In this document: positions 32,179 through 43,296 of the stretch, piece by piece
Layout: each line of letters begins with the position of its first letter
How positions within the stretch are numbered: position 1 is the stretch's first letter
Source of the DNA: Argyresthia goedartella
Taxonomy: Eukaryota; Arthropoda; Insecta; Lepidoptera; Argyresthiidae
NCBI GenBank assembly: GCA_949825045.1
Contig: OX463829.1
Location: 22,972,715-23,036,714 of the forward strand
Length of the DNA: 64,000 bases
Reading direction: 5' to 3'
Translations under genes and position numbers: made by a program
Notes under the pieces: model-generated
The model's database searches: none
The model's input: the letters and a program-made list of their open reading frames with translations, nothing else
Told to the model about the DNA's origin: nothing

Positions 32179-32742
32179 ATGATGGAGGAGTTGTCAACTT
32201 GTTTTTCGGGGAGTCCTCAGGTGTCCTTTGAAGATTTTTTAGAAGACTTCAGAGATGCTGCATCGAGGCAGAAATTTATATTGTCGGAGGAATTAAAATG
32301 ATTATTTCCTTCGTATTTGAAAGGTGGAGCCTTATATTTTTTTAGGGAAATTAGGGGCAGTGCCCAGACATTTGACGAGGTGGTGAATAAATTTAATGAG
32401 GAGTTTGGAAGCACAGACTTTGCAGAGAAGTTCTACAATGCCAAGCAAGAGAAAAGAAGTTTGTTGGACTACTTCCATTATTTAGGGGACCTGGCGAGGA
32501 AGGCTAGAGTTACTAAAGATGACATTTTTATAACGCAATTTTTAAGAGGATTGCAAAGCCATCTTAGAAATAAATTAGTGTTGAGCCATTTTGTTGATAA
32601 GAAGGCGCTAAGGGCAGTGCTGGTACGGATGGAGAAGTTAAGTCCGGGAAATGATGATAATGTGAATGTGTTTAGGAACCCGGCGACTTTTGGACCGAAT
32701 TTGGCCCATAACAATAGGGGGAGACAGGCCGAATGTTTCTAG
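32179..32742 (+). pseudogene. Gypsy gag (capsid region), one internal stop
   Basis: From an ATG at 32179 the frame runs 40 codons to an in-frame TGA (32299-32301), then is open to 32742. It contains a retrotransposon capsid pattern: GALYFFREIRG, then FNEEFGSTDFAEKFYNAKQ and SLLDYFHYLGDLARKA, FLRGLQ. No CCHC zinc knuckle follows before the frame is lost. Confidence 0.75.
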
Positions 32743-32883
32743 TACTAATAATTATAATTTGCGTCCTAGGCAAGCGGATTTTGCAACACGTCGTCGCTGG
32801 AGCCCGATAGCGGTGCCCAGGCTGACCTGTGGAATGAGGGCCTCAGACGAGCTCAGCAGCGTAGCACAGAAGCGGAACAACCA

Positions 32884-33352
32884 ATGGGGAGGATCGTCGC
32901 AGTCGAGGCGGATCAGCAGGTCAGACCATTAGTTTTATTAAATGCATCTGGAGTAAATGTGGTAGCTCTTTTAGATACAGGCGCTACAGCTTCATGCATC
33001 AGCCCAGCCGTTGCAGGTCAGGTGGGTGCGAGATGTAGATATGCAAGAAGAGAAGAGACGGGTTAAGGCGGTAAATGGAAGTTAGCTGCAAATTGTAGGG
33101 AAATGTTGTATAGATTTTAGTTTGGACAATTTTAGCTTTTCACAGGAGTTTTTAGTAGTAACTGATTTGAATTGTAGCATTATTTTAGGGGTGGATTTTT
33201 TAATAAAGAACGGTATGAATATTGATTTTGTTCATTCGTGTATGTGTTTATTCCAGGGAAAAATACCGTTTTACAATAATTTCCATACGAAACAAAACAC
33301 GACGCCGGTAAAACGAAATGTCATGTGCGGATTCTTTCAAAACAAAAGATAG
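32884..33352 (+). pseudogene. Gypsy aspartic protease, frameshifted
   Basis: The active-site loop VVALLDTGATASCIS is in frame 1 (about 32960-33003), ending at a stop near 33063. The second half (SIILGVDFLIKNG, a typical ILGxDFL block of retroelement proteases) is in frame 2 at 33122-33352. One or more frame changes separate the halves, so the protease is broken. Confidence 0.75.
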
Positions 33353-35370
33353 GGTCGGACTTTCTAGACGGTTCTAGAAGGAAACAAGTGAGCTTCGGGG
33401 AAACCACGGTTATCGAGGATCGTGACGTGATAAATTCTATCGACTTTCAGGAGCTAAGAAAGGGCGATTACGTTTATTTCTCGGGGTTATCGGATTCGTG
33501 CGAATTTGCGTTTGGGGTAGAAGATAAACGGTTTATCGTAAATGAGGATTTATGTGAGAATGATAAGCGGGTATTATTGGCGTTGTTGGATAGGAATGCG
33601 GATAGATTTGCGTTTGCAACTGACCAGTTAGGTAGGTCGGAGATAGTGTCGGTCGATATTAAGACTTATGATGAGGAGCCGTATCGTTGTCACCCGTATC
33701 GCGTTTCGCCGGTGCAACGAGAGATTATTGAGGAGCAGGTCGCGGAGATGTTGAAACTAGGTGTTATTAGAGAATCCACTAGTTCTTATGCTGCGCCCGT
33801 TGTGTTAATTAAAAAGCGCGATGATTCATGGAGGTTTTGTGTAGATTATCGGAAATTAAACAAGAAAATTTGTAGGGATAATTATCCTATTCCGCGGATA
33901 GAAGACATTGTCGATAGTTTGGCCGGGGCCAAGTATTTTGCGGAGTTAGATCTCAATTCAGGTTATTGGCAGACGGATATTACGGAAGGTAGGCATAAAA
34001 CGGCTTTCGTCACGACCACGGGTCTTTATGAATTTAACGTTGTTCCGTTCGGTTTGGCAACGAGTCAAGCGGTTTTCCAACGGATGATGGATAAAGTTTT
34101 AGCGGATTTAAGATTTAAAGGGGTTATGGTTTGCGCAGACAATGTAATGGTGTATGGTAGAACGTTCGAGGAGTTTACCGATACGTTGCAGAAAGTTTTT
34201 GGGCGGTTTAAAGAGGCGAACTTGACCTTCAAGCCATCCAAATGTAAATTCGGTTTTTGCGAGATTGAGATGCTAGGTTATCGAATTTCGAATGAAGGAG
34301 TAAAACCTAGTGAGAAAAAGCTGAAGGCTTTGCAACAGGTTCCAGCTCCCACATCTACGAAGGATGTGAAACAATTATTAGGTTTATTTTCTTATTATAG
34401 AAAATTTGTATCGAATTTTGCGAGAATATCGTTGCCTCTCACTAAATTATTGAAAAAGGGGGTAAAGTTTCAATGGAATGAAGAATTGCAGAATTCGTTC
34501 GAGTATATTAAGAGGGTTATGTGTAGTGCGCCAATACTTTCCTATTATTCGGGGGGTAAGTCGGTCACTACGAGAGTTTATGTGGATGCGTCTAACGAGG
34601 CGTTGGGTGCAGTATTGATGCAGGGCGTTGAAAAAATGAGTCCGGTTGCCTATGCGTCTAGGATGTTTACGGATGCGGAGAAAAAATATAGTACGACGGA
34701 AAAAGAGTGTCTGGGGTTAGTATGGGCGTTAAGGCACTATAGGCATTATCTTTGGGGATCGTATTTTCAGGTTGTTACAGACCATAGCGCGTTATGTTGG
34801 TTATAGTCGTCTGATATGTCTGGTAGGTTAGCGCGATGGGCGTTAGCGATACAAGAATGGGATTTCGAGATAGTTCATTGCTCGGGGAAAAGCAATGTGG
34901 TGGCAGATTTTTTGAGTAGGAATCCGCTAATGGAAGAAGGAAAACGGGAAACAGAAGGACCTCAGTCTTCTTCTCGTTCTGAACCTGATGATGATGGTTT
35001 GGAAGTTTTTGGTATCAATGTAGAGTCGTTACAGGCGGATCAAGAGAACGATTCATTTTGTAGTAGATGGTTAACGCGGTTCAGCGAACGTCCGGAAGCG
35101 TGGCGTAGCGGTTTTTGCTTGAGAAATAATTTATTATATAAAAGCGTACGTAGAGATGGAGAAATTATGGAGGTATTAGTATTGCCTAGGTCTTTGTTTC
35201 AAAAGGTAATGAACGAATTACATGATGACGCGTGGACAGGAGGTCATTTGGGTCTCGCAAAGACGTTGAAGAGGTTTCGGTCGAAATATTTCATGCCGAA
35301 AGCCGATAAGGAGATAGAGCGGTATATAGCTTCGTGCGTGCCGTGTCAAGAAAGGAAGTTAGGTAGGTAA
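33353..35370 (+). pseudogene. Gypsy pol: RT, RNase H and integrase zinc finger
   Basis: One frame throughout, broken by a single TAG at 34804-34806. RT: VIRESTSSYAAPVVLIKKRD, WRFCVDYRKLNK, AELDLNSGYWQ and FGLATSQAVFQRMMD. The catalytic box that should be YxDD reads CADN (34132-34143), so the second Asp is lost. RNase H: VYVDASNEALGAVL, KECLGLVWALRHYRHYL and TDHSAL, then the stop, then KSNVVADFLSR. Integrase H2C2 finger: GGHLGLAKTL and CVPCQ to 35370. Codon use is AT-rich like the flanks. Enzymatically dead by both changes. Confidence 0.88.
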
Positions 35371-35646
35371 TATTTTTAAAATTGTAAGACGGACCTGCGG
35401 ATGAAATAAGTTTTTTCAATAGTCCGGGAGGCCACTCGGCTATTTTGCGAGTTACTCGAGCGCGTTTTGTTATACGTACCAAGGCGGATAACGGGAAGAT
35501 GTATGAAGTTGGCTCGTCTGTATCAAGGACCATACAAGGTCATTGAGATCGTTGGGAGGTCTAATGTGCTGATTCGTCGTCTGAACTCACGGTCACGGGG
35601 CGTTATTGTTAACACAAATAGTTTGAAACGCTTTGTGCTGCGTTGA
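35371..35646 (+). pseudogene. Gypsy integrase C-terminal scrap; catalytic core deleted
   Basis: After the H2C2 finger the ~200-residue DDE core is absent. Only about 50 codons of the C-terminal domain remain (LARLYQGPYKVIEIVGRSN, ending LKRFVLR at about 35643), next to a short stretch of unclear origin. Confidence 0.7.
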
Positions 35647-37082
35647 GGAGTTCGTCTCATATTAAATATTTATACATTAGGACATTAAACAATTATAGGA
35701 TTAGGATAGGAATATTAGGATATTAAATAATTATACATTAGGAGTATAATACAATTGTATCCCGGTTGATAGTTTGTGGTTTGTGTATACGGTATTGTTA
35801 TGAATTGTTTATTAACCGGTGTTTCTTTTCATGTTGTTGCTGAGCTATGATGTCTGATGAGGACCGTACACCAAAGACCCAAGCAATATCTGTAACATAC
35901 TAGATTTCCGTGGTAGATTACCTTTATATGAGAAACTTTTATAAACGACAGTTCGTATAATTGTTTGAACCGATCGCCGGGTTTTATCTTTGAGAGCAGT
36001 ATGACGAGGCAATAGCTATTCGTCATAGGGTTCTGTTTTGGTTCCCGCGTTCTTAAAGTATAGAGTTGGGATGATTTGGTAAAGGGAGACTATGGGTTGT
36101 ATAACGAAGTTGGTAACGAAGGTTTCTTAATGAAAGTAATTCCTGATGTGGGATAGCTCGGGTATTCGATACACATTCGAGATTCTTTGTAGTGTCTTTA
36201 CTTGGGTAATTGGTTGCAACTCACGGCGATTATCTTAAACTCTTAATAGTAAAAGATAGTTTACTGAATTCCAATGGATTATTTAGGATATATGTATGTA
36301 GTAGTATCGGTTTTAAAGCTAGTTGATTTCATCGTATTATTGGAATGAATTTTAATGAACTCATTCTTAGGCTGTGGCTTAGTAATACGGTTCTATAGAT
36401 TAATCCTGTTAATATGGTTGACGTTTCCTATATTTGAAAATGATAATTTTTTTTCTTCGATCTTTGCCTGCGTTAATTTTTGAAATATTTCCATTCGGTG
36501 GAAAGAGTTTACAATGTGTTCACAATTTTTATATGCAAAGATCTAAATTAATTTTAGGAACGGAGGTATTATGGTCGTCTGATAAGTTTTTCGCTAGTTT
36601 TTATTGTCAGAAAGTTTGTCGAATATTAACTATTCGAGAAGCTAAATCTTAGCTAGATTCAGCTGTTTGCCTTCGTATTGTAATTGAGAGTTTTCTAGCG
36701 TTAGGTAGGTTAGTGTTAAGCCGCGAATAATTGTATAATGGGATCGTAGGGTGTTATAATTTAAGTTTTTTAAGGTGCATAGCCTACACCTTAAGTGTAG
36801 TTTGGTTTTGTTATTTAATGTTTAATTGAGTAGGTTAAATGAGATGGTTGGACAGATAAGGATTAGGGTACTTGATGTTATTTAAATTTATACTTGCGGC
36901 ATATTTACTGTCTTTTAGATTTCATGCATAGCAAACTAACTTAAAGTTAACATTTAATGTTTTTTAGATTTTAGACTTTGAGATAGGGTTGTCATTTAGA
37001 TTTTAGACTTTGAGTTAGGGTTGCCACTTTGAAAAAAAAAATATCCGTTGGAAAATTTTTTTTTGAAGGGAGGGGGGAATAT
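35647..37082. other. Gypsy 3' non-coding region and polypurine tract
   Basis: No recognisable gene. Short repeats of TTAGGATATTA-like words at 35690-35745 and of TTTTAGATTTTAGACTTTGAG at 36961-37020. The tract GAAGGGAGGGGGGAAT at 37065-37080 abuts the right LTR and fits the plus-strand primer. Confidence 0.6.
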
Positions 37083-37429
37083 TGTAAGGTAGGTTGTATA
37101 TTGTATACGGGCCTGTTTAGAGTGGGTGTCACTTTGACACTGTTACTTATTTTGTAATTTTAAAAAGAAAGAGGTTTGGATGTTGGAAGTCAATGTGACA
37201 CACTTCACCGTAGGCTTCGGCCAGTGACTGAGCTAAATTATAGTGAGGATTAGAGTAATGGCTATCGAGCCAGTTGTGGATCCCTTTTATACAAAGTGTA
37301 AATAAACTATTCATATAAATCAAATAAAAACAACAACAACAAACCAGTCCAGTGCTATGATTTATAATTATCAATTAAGCACTACATCATTAGTGCTAGG
37401 AGTACTACATTGGTGCTAGGAGCACTACA
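37083..37429 (+). repeat. Gypsy 3' LTR
   Basis: 347 bp, TGTAAGGTAGG to GCACTACA. It has a duplicated TACATTGGTGCTAGGAGTAC-like word near its end that the left LTR lacks. Confidence 0.85.
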
Positions 37430-37439
37430 GTAGCAACAT

Positions 37440-38010
37440 CTAGTGAGATTTGATTCAAAGAACAGTTTGTAGCCTGTGGTCTTCAATTATTGACATAGTA
37501 TTCTATTGTAATTATTTGGACGATTTAGGGAAGATGAAACGGTATGTTGCCTGTAATATATCAAACGATATGGTCCACGACGTCAAAAAGGGTTAACAGC
37601 TCCAATTTGTATAATTGTTTCTATTTCAATGGGGGAGGGGGGGGGAGGGGGGCTCCGTCTCCCCAACCCTTGGCCTTAAAGCCTTATCTCTGTTGCTATA
37701 AGATATGTTCACCATGCCAGAACGGGTAAATAGCTCCAATTTCTCTTTTTGGTTTGCAGCAAAAACCCCATCTTTTACGTCTTACTAATTACGTTCACGA
37801 CGCCAGAAACGGTTAACAGCTCCAATACTTGTTAGCTCCAAACTATATTTGTTCAGCAGCAGTCGTTGTTTCAGTTTCAAAGGGGGGCTCCGTCCCCCAA
37901 CCCCACATCCTTTCCTCTGTGCCGCCTATGTTCACCACGCCAGAAAGGGTTAACAACTCCAATTTCTCTATTTGGCCAGCAGCAGTCGTTGCTTCTGTTG
38001 AGTAAAATTG
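37440..38010 (+). repeat. Degenerate tandem repeat, four units
   Basis: A block with CACGACGCCAGAAAGGGTTAACAGCTCCAATT recurs at about 37576, 37710, 37797 and 37931. Two of the units are followed by a GC-rich GGGGGGCTCCGTCCCCCAACCC hairpin-like segment and two by CAGCAGCAGTCGTTG. Spacing is irregular (85-135 bp). No gene. Confidence 0.65.
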
Positions 38011-38988
38011 AAAGGAAAAAAGATATAAAAAAATATTTCGACGGATCTGCGGAATTCTAACTAACGACATTGAGATTGTGCTACTACATATAAGACCATT
38101 GATCCGCCGCTTTTATTGTTATTGGTAGTGAAATTGCCGATCTCATTGTGCGGGAAGGAACGATGTTCGTGAAACTTTGAAAATAGCGATTTTGGTCAGA
38201 TGTTACCTAGCTAAATAATAATACCAAACTCATACATTGGACCCACAATAAGAGAGGACAGACCACCTTATACAAAAAACTTACTCTGCTAGAAAGCCAA
38301 AATCCTGTATTATTTCTAGATCTCCTGTACCATGCAATAGATGCTGGGTGCTTAGGCTGACATCGTTATATCGAAGAAAAATCAGAGATAGCGTAAGCCT
38401 AGTTTGTTCTTCCGGCGCCAGATAAAGCTTTAAACATTTGAACACTTCTTTGAAGACTTTGAAAACACATTTAAACACATATTGTCGCAACCTGCCAGAC
38501 ATGCTTTATAAACATTTTTCTCCACAGTATGCTGATACACGAAAAACAAGATGGAAGAAGATTTTTTTAACTCTCACTTTTCTATATAACAAGGTATGTT
38601 GAACCTTGAGGAAAGGAAAGCCTATTTTTATTCTGATCCACGCGTCATTAAGCAAATTTCTATTTCGGTGTCTTAGGTTTTTTGGGTTCCATGTGCATTT
38701 CTCCACTTGAAGCAACTTCAAAAATGTAAGGCGGCACTGGTTGCTCCAGTCCTTTTTGAAAATTACGATATTGACTATTCAGACATATACAAAACTTCCT
38801 ACCGCGCACAACCTTCCGCCACAGCAACGGTCGCGCAAATGGACTTTCCGCACGTGTAGCAGGCTACGCAAACATTTGAACACGGTCCAACTTTGAATGC
38901 TTTGATGTGCGCTAAAAACCGATGCCGCATGGCAAATTGCAAATCTTTGTTCAAACTTTGAACACTTATTCAAAGTCCCGTGCCATAC
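38011..38988. other. Non-coding, no gene assigned
   Basis: Two minus-strand open stretches (38281-38502 and 38506-38721) are not recognisable. TTTGAACA/TGTTCAAA words are frequent from 38430 to 39480. Confidence 0.4.
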
Positions 38989-39400
38989 TTTTTTTTTTTT
39001 TTATTTACCAAATTGAGAAAAACATCTTAATTATATACATTTACATCACATAAACCACGGAGGTTTGTGCGTGATGCTGGGATTCGTGCGAACAGGGTAC
39101 GTTACATTACGAGATACCCAAGTTGTTTGTATTTATATAATAAGTTGTTTGTATTTGTGTATAATATATTAAAACAGTGAATAAGTTTATTTATCCATCT
39201 ATCCATCAAAAGTCAGAGACGAGTAACTTTGGGACCGGATCGAGCAGATGGAATGGATGGTGTTGATGAATGACTTTGTTCCGAGGCTGCAGTAATAATG
39301 AAGAATTTTTTCAATTTGAATTTTAGTGTATTAGGGGTGAATGATGCTTTAAGTTCGGTAGGCAGGCTGTTCATCAGTCGTGGTATGATAAATACTTAAC
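38989..39400 (-). pseudogene. LINE 3' end with poly(A)
   Basis: The T14 run at 38989-39002 is the poly(A) tail of a minus-strand retroposon. About 280 bp upstream the minus strand reads IPRLMNSLPTELKASFTPNT followed by LKFKLKKFF, the typical WNxLP...TFKxxL end of a LINE ORF2. Everything upstream is truncated. Confidence 0.6.
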
Positions 39401-40158
39401 AAGTGTTCAAATGTATGAAGCTATATCTGGCGCCGGCTTGAAGTGTTCAAATGTTTGAAGCGATATCAGCTGGAAATTAACGCGTGTATACCCCCAATTT
39501 TTCCTAAATTAAGCGCACCACCACGATACTACTAGAAATAACATTTGAACTAGTAGCCCTATCTAGTAATATACATTTGAACTAAATATCGAATCAGGCT
39601 TCAAAGTACAACGGTTGTCTGTCCTCTCGTTTTGTTGATTCAATCGGTTCAGACGTTTTGACGTTGTCTACGCACAGAGAGACAGAAAAGAATTCACTTT
39701 TATTATTTATTACTTATCTTGTACAGATACACTGGTTCTACTTTACAGTTATTAGTTATTATTATATTTCAGTCATTAATCACTAATGAGAGCCATCTGT
39801 CGAGTCACATCGAGACTACGCAGGTGATAGTATCAGCTTCGGATTCAAATGGCTACCGAATCCAACGAGCCTGCAAGATTTAACTTGAGTGAGTAGGATT
39901 ACAGTAGATGGCGTTAGATGTAGGAATCAAAGACTCAATTTTTAATCACTTGAATTTACTAGTGAATCAAATCAGAGCCATTAATGAATCAATATAGTAT
40001 ATTTCCGATTGGCACAGGCAAAAAGTTTAAGTTTAGCACGTAGCACTAAAGAACTCAACTTTGAGTGTAGTAATTGCGCATATGACTGACTGATTGTGTG
40101 TGCCCTCAGAATATTTCCGATAGCCGCGAGCACAAGTAATGCAAAGAGTAAAGTAATA
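39401..40158. other. Non-coding flank of the BEL element
   Basis: No gene seen. Confidence 0.5.
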
Positions 40159-40163
40159 CATAC

Positions 40164-40703
40164 TGTTTAATATTTATGCTTCGGAATGCACCTCCTCTTG
40201 TTGCGCGTCTCGGAACGGAACCGGAACCGCAGCTGTCACTCGTATCGAAACGAGATGAGAAATCAGAGGTTATCTTTTCTCGTCGGGAGAAAAAAACATG
40301 TCTGCTCAGGCGTCGGGCCATTGATTGTAATTCGGTGTAACAATCGTCTAATACAGGTGTCGAGCCTGGTCGGAGTGTAAATCTACCACATCGTCGGGAA
40401 ATAAGTAGATTCGCGTCAGCGGTTAAGTGATCCGTGTTGTGATTGGACATCGTCGTATCGGACGGCGACTCCTCGTGTCGGCAGGCAGCACGCCGGCGAC
40501 AGCGTCGGGCAGCGAATAGTGAGATTCATTCCCAATCCTACCCAAACTTGTGCCCTTATCCCGTATTCCTGCCTCGAATCGAGCTTTCGATTTCCGGTCT
40601 ACGACGACAAGGTAAGGTAACAATCAAGATTTTCTCTCTCGTGCTGGCAAAAACCCAGCCCCTCAAGATTCCACGCCGTTCGGTTGAGGCGTGGAATTAA
40701 TCA
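40164..40703 (+). repeat. BEL 5' LTR
   Basis: 540 bp, TGTTTAATATT to GGAATTAATCA. Followed directly by TTTTGGTAGCAAGCGCGG, the place of the primer-binding site; the priming tRNA was not determined. Confidence 0.95.
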
Positions 40704-41428
40704 TTTTGGTAGCAAGCGCGGTTTCCTAGTGGGAAATCATCGATTCACGGTTGTAGGGTTGTTTTTTTGCCACATTGTAGTTGGGAGAAAAGAATATCTC
40801 AGATTGGCCGGCAAGTCGGCAATGAGTCTGTGGTCGGTACCACAATTAAAGTTCATTTTCGGTTAGTGAAAGTATAAGTGTCAATTTAGTTAACAATTAT
40901 TATAAATTTGTAGTCGGAAACTACTGTTTGTGCGCATAAAAGATTGAACAGTCATTCTGCGAAGTAACTAGATTGTATTACTTGCGGTAGAACGTCGGGT
41001 TCTATAGTACTGCAGTGTTATTTCGGTTTACAGAGCAGGGTCAGGCTATTTAAGGGGTATTAAGCTGATTTTGCTGACCTCAGTAGAAGTGTGGGTCATA
41101 TCGGAGGGGCCACTTCTAGAAGGTCACAGCTACCTTCATTATATTAAAAATAGCTTGGATTTCGGAATCCAGTGTTGTGGGTTATTTTTGTATTGTGTTT
41201 TATGGTGGCATTCTCTAATTGATTTAGAGTGTATATTTATAAGGTGTATGTCCACAGGGCGACCATATTAAATATTGTTTAGGATTTAATTGTTTTAGTG
41301 GTTGCCTTGGTTTTTTTTTACAACTTAGTTTTAATTTCTGTGCCCAGCGCTGACGGGCAAGTGCTGGTCTCTGGCTGTGCTTAGTTCGGTAGTGAAGCAT
41401 AGGACCAGAAACAATTGAATCGGTAACC
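40704..41428 (+). other. BEL leader (5' UTR)
   Basis: 725 bp between LTR and gag. No gene; presumably holds the primer-binding site and packaging signals. Confidence 0.6.
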
Positions 41429-42334
41429 ATGGCACCTTCGCCCTTGACGGTACTGCGGTATGGTGTCCGTGAGGAGATGAGATGGCTCGCCCATACTCAC
41501 AAGTATGTGGAGCGACCTGACATGGACGATGTCCTGCTCAAGCGTGTGGAGGACGCAATGACACGCGTCGGGAAGGTGTGTCGGCTGGCTGCGGAGGCTG
41601 AAGCCCTCGGGCTTACGGATGAGGCTTCGGTGGCTGCAGTGAAGCAGCTCTGCGCGGATGCTGACCAAGCGATGGAGTGCTTGGGTGACATCGAGCGTCG
41701 CGCGGAGAAAATTAAGCGGTCGCGACGGAATGACCGCGGGGAGGGTAGCGGAGACCCGCCCCCTAAGGGTGTTGTTGGACGGCTGCCACACCTGGAGATT
41801 CCGGCCTTCGGTGGGGCAATTGATGAGTGGCCGGCATTCATCAATTTGTTCGATAGTTTGGTCCACGGTCGGGACGACCTGGACAACGCCTACAAGTTGG
41901 CCCAACTATTGATGGCACTGCGGGGTGAACCGAAGGAGTTGGTCGGTCACCTAACGGTCACGGCAGGCAATTACGAGATAGCCCGGTCCATATTGTTTGA
42001 CCGCTACCAGCACAAACGGCGGTTGGTTGATGCGCAGCTGGAGAAGCTGTTTAGCATCCCAAGAGTAACCCGGGATGTTGACATCCGGGTACAGGTGCTC
42101 AACTCTGTGCTGGTGGCCACTAAGGCCCTTCAGAACCTTGGTCTGCCGGTAGACCAATGGTCATATATCGTGTTGTATATGGTTTTGTCACGAGTGCCTG
42201 CAGCTGTTCAAAGTCGGTTTGAACAGCTGCATGGGGGCAGTAGCTCGGAACTGCCCACACTCGTCCAATTAACGGATTTTTTGGAGGGTGAATGCAGGCG
42301 ATGCGACACATTGGATATGGAGGCCAGTCTGTAG
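41429..42334 (+). CDS. BEL gag, matrix/capsid part
   Basis: 301 codons from an ATG in excellent context (AACCATGG) to TAG 42332-42334. An N-terminal helical region (about residues 1-90, LLKRVEDAMTRVGKV) is followed by an RRAEKIKRSRR basic patch and the DUF1759-type capsid domain starting LPHLEIPAFGGAIDEWPAFI (about residues 114-135), with KLAQLLMALRGEPKELV and a long helical half to the end. In BEL elements gag builds the virus-like particle and is followed in frame by zinc knuckles. Here the frame closes first, and the knuckles are in another frame. Confidence 0.9.
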   Translation: MAPSPLTVLRYGVREEMRWLAHTHKYVERPDMDDVLLKRVEDAMTRVGKVCRLAAEAEALGLTDEASVAAVKQLCADADQAMECLGDIERRAEKIKRSRRNDRGEGSGDPPPKGVVGRLPHLEIPAFGGAIDEWPAFINLFDSLVHGRDDLDNAYKLAQLLMALRGEPKELVGHLTVTAGNYEIARSILFDRYQHKRRLVDAQLEKLFSIPRVTRDVDIRVQVLNSVLVATKALQNLGLPVDQWSYIVLYMVLSRVPAAVQSRFEQLHGGSSSELPTLVQLTDFLEGECRRCDTLDMEASL

Positions 42335-43251
42335 CGCCAACCCGCGCGGATGCGGGAGGGGCCGCGCCCCCCGCCCCCACGGGGGGGGTGTGCGGTCAAA
42401 ACAATTTGGCGTTTTGAATGCCGCGCCGTCGGGTGGCGGCTGTGTGCACTGCGACAGTGCCGGTCATGAGGTGACCAGTTGCGCCAACTTTAAGGCGCTT
42501 GGGGTAGCTGCCTGCAGGAAGGTGGTCTTCCGCCACCGATTGTGTTTCGGTTGTTTGGGGCCGCACCCGCTGAGCGAGTGCTCACGCGCGTCCCCCTGTG
42601 AGTGCAGCAGTGGCAAGCACCACATCGTGTTGTGCCTGAACCGGTCAGGCCCTTTGGACGGTCACCAGGGCCGGACTCAGGTTGGTCGGTCACAGGGCCC
42701 AACCAGGGCCGGACCCAGTCCCCCTCCGGGTAACGGGAGTCACCAACGGGGTGACTGGGGTACCCGCGGACGGGACCCCCCCCCCCCCCCGAGGGGAAGG
42801 GGGCAGCGCGGGGGGTAACAGGCGGGATAGCCGGGGTTCGGTCGCCGCTGTCCAGGGTCAGCGAGGACTTCGGGCCGCTGGCTCACCGCGTGTTACGGGC
42901 GGGTGTCAGATGGCACCTATGAGTGGCGCGAAGGCTGGGAGCCCACCACCTTCTGCGCCACCCTGCCCGTCGCTCTGGGAGGCGAACAGGGAGGCGAACA
43001 GTCGGATGTCGCCCCCATTCCTAGAGCGCCCCAGGTTGGATCCGCTCTCCCCCCTCCATCCACGGTGGCCACCGGGCACACCGTTCACAGTCCGGTATGG
43101 TCGGGTACCGGGACAGCGAGGGGCCTATTATGCGGGTTGGGACCCCCTGATGTACATACGGTCTGATATGCCACCGGTGGCATATCAGCAGCCGAGTTAC
43201 CAGGCCGACGGGAGTCCCAGCGGGTTCGGATCCCGCGGAGGTTCCCGCTAG
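42335..43251 (+). pseudogene. BEL gag C-terminus: zinc knuckles and Pro/Gly-rich linker, in two other frames
   Basis: In frame 3 (open from at least 42288 to 42818) a CCHC knuckle CVHCDSAGHEVTSC lies at 42441-42482 (C-x2-C-x4-H-x4-C), followed by the conserved VVFRHRLCFGCLGPHP and a second Cys/His cluster ending HHIVLCLNRSG, as in BEL/Pao gag. Beyond this a Pro/Gly/Arg-rich linker moves to frame 1 (42682-43251), which stops at TAG 43249-43251. Two frame changes are thus needed from gag to pol. The second overlap contains a run of 15 C (42776-42790), and a run of 8 G lies at 42381-42388. Sequencing slips at these runs are possible; so is decay. Confidence 0.75.
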
Positions 43252-43296
43252 GGTCACGCCGCCCACTTACAGGGTGCCGCCACTCCACAGACGGTC

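Larger units (their letters stand above)
31543..37429 (+). mobile_element. Decayed Gypsy-type LTR retrotransposon
   Basis: A 5.9-kb plus-strand element: LTRs at 31543-31890 and 37083-37429, gag, protease, RT/RNase H and the integrase ends, with a G-rich polypurine tract just before the right LTR. LTRs both run TGTAAGG...CTACA but differ by many substitutions and indels, so the insertion is old. Flanks GTAC and GTAG match at three of four bases. The domain order PR-RT-RH-IN puts it in the Gypsy/Ty3 group. A 1.4-kb non-coding region follows integrase; no envelope gene is recognisable there. Confidence 0.88.

Noticed and set aside
35647..37082. A possible envelope gene in the Gypsy element
   Set aside because: No long open frame, signal peptide or fusion-protein pattern was visible between integrase and the 3' LTR.
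37616..37730. G-rich run as a polypurine tract of a second LTR element
   Set aside because: The same block recurs in a tandem repeat and no LTR follows it.
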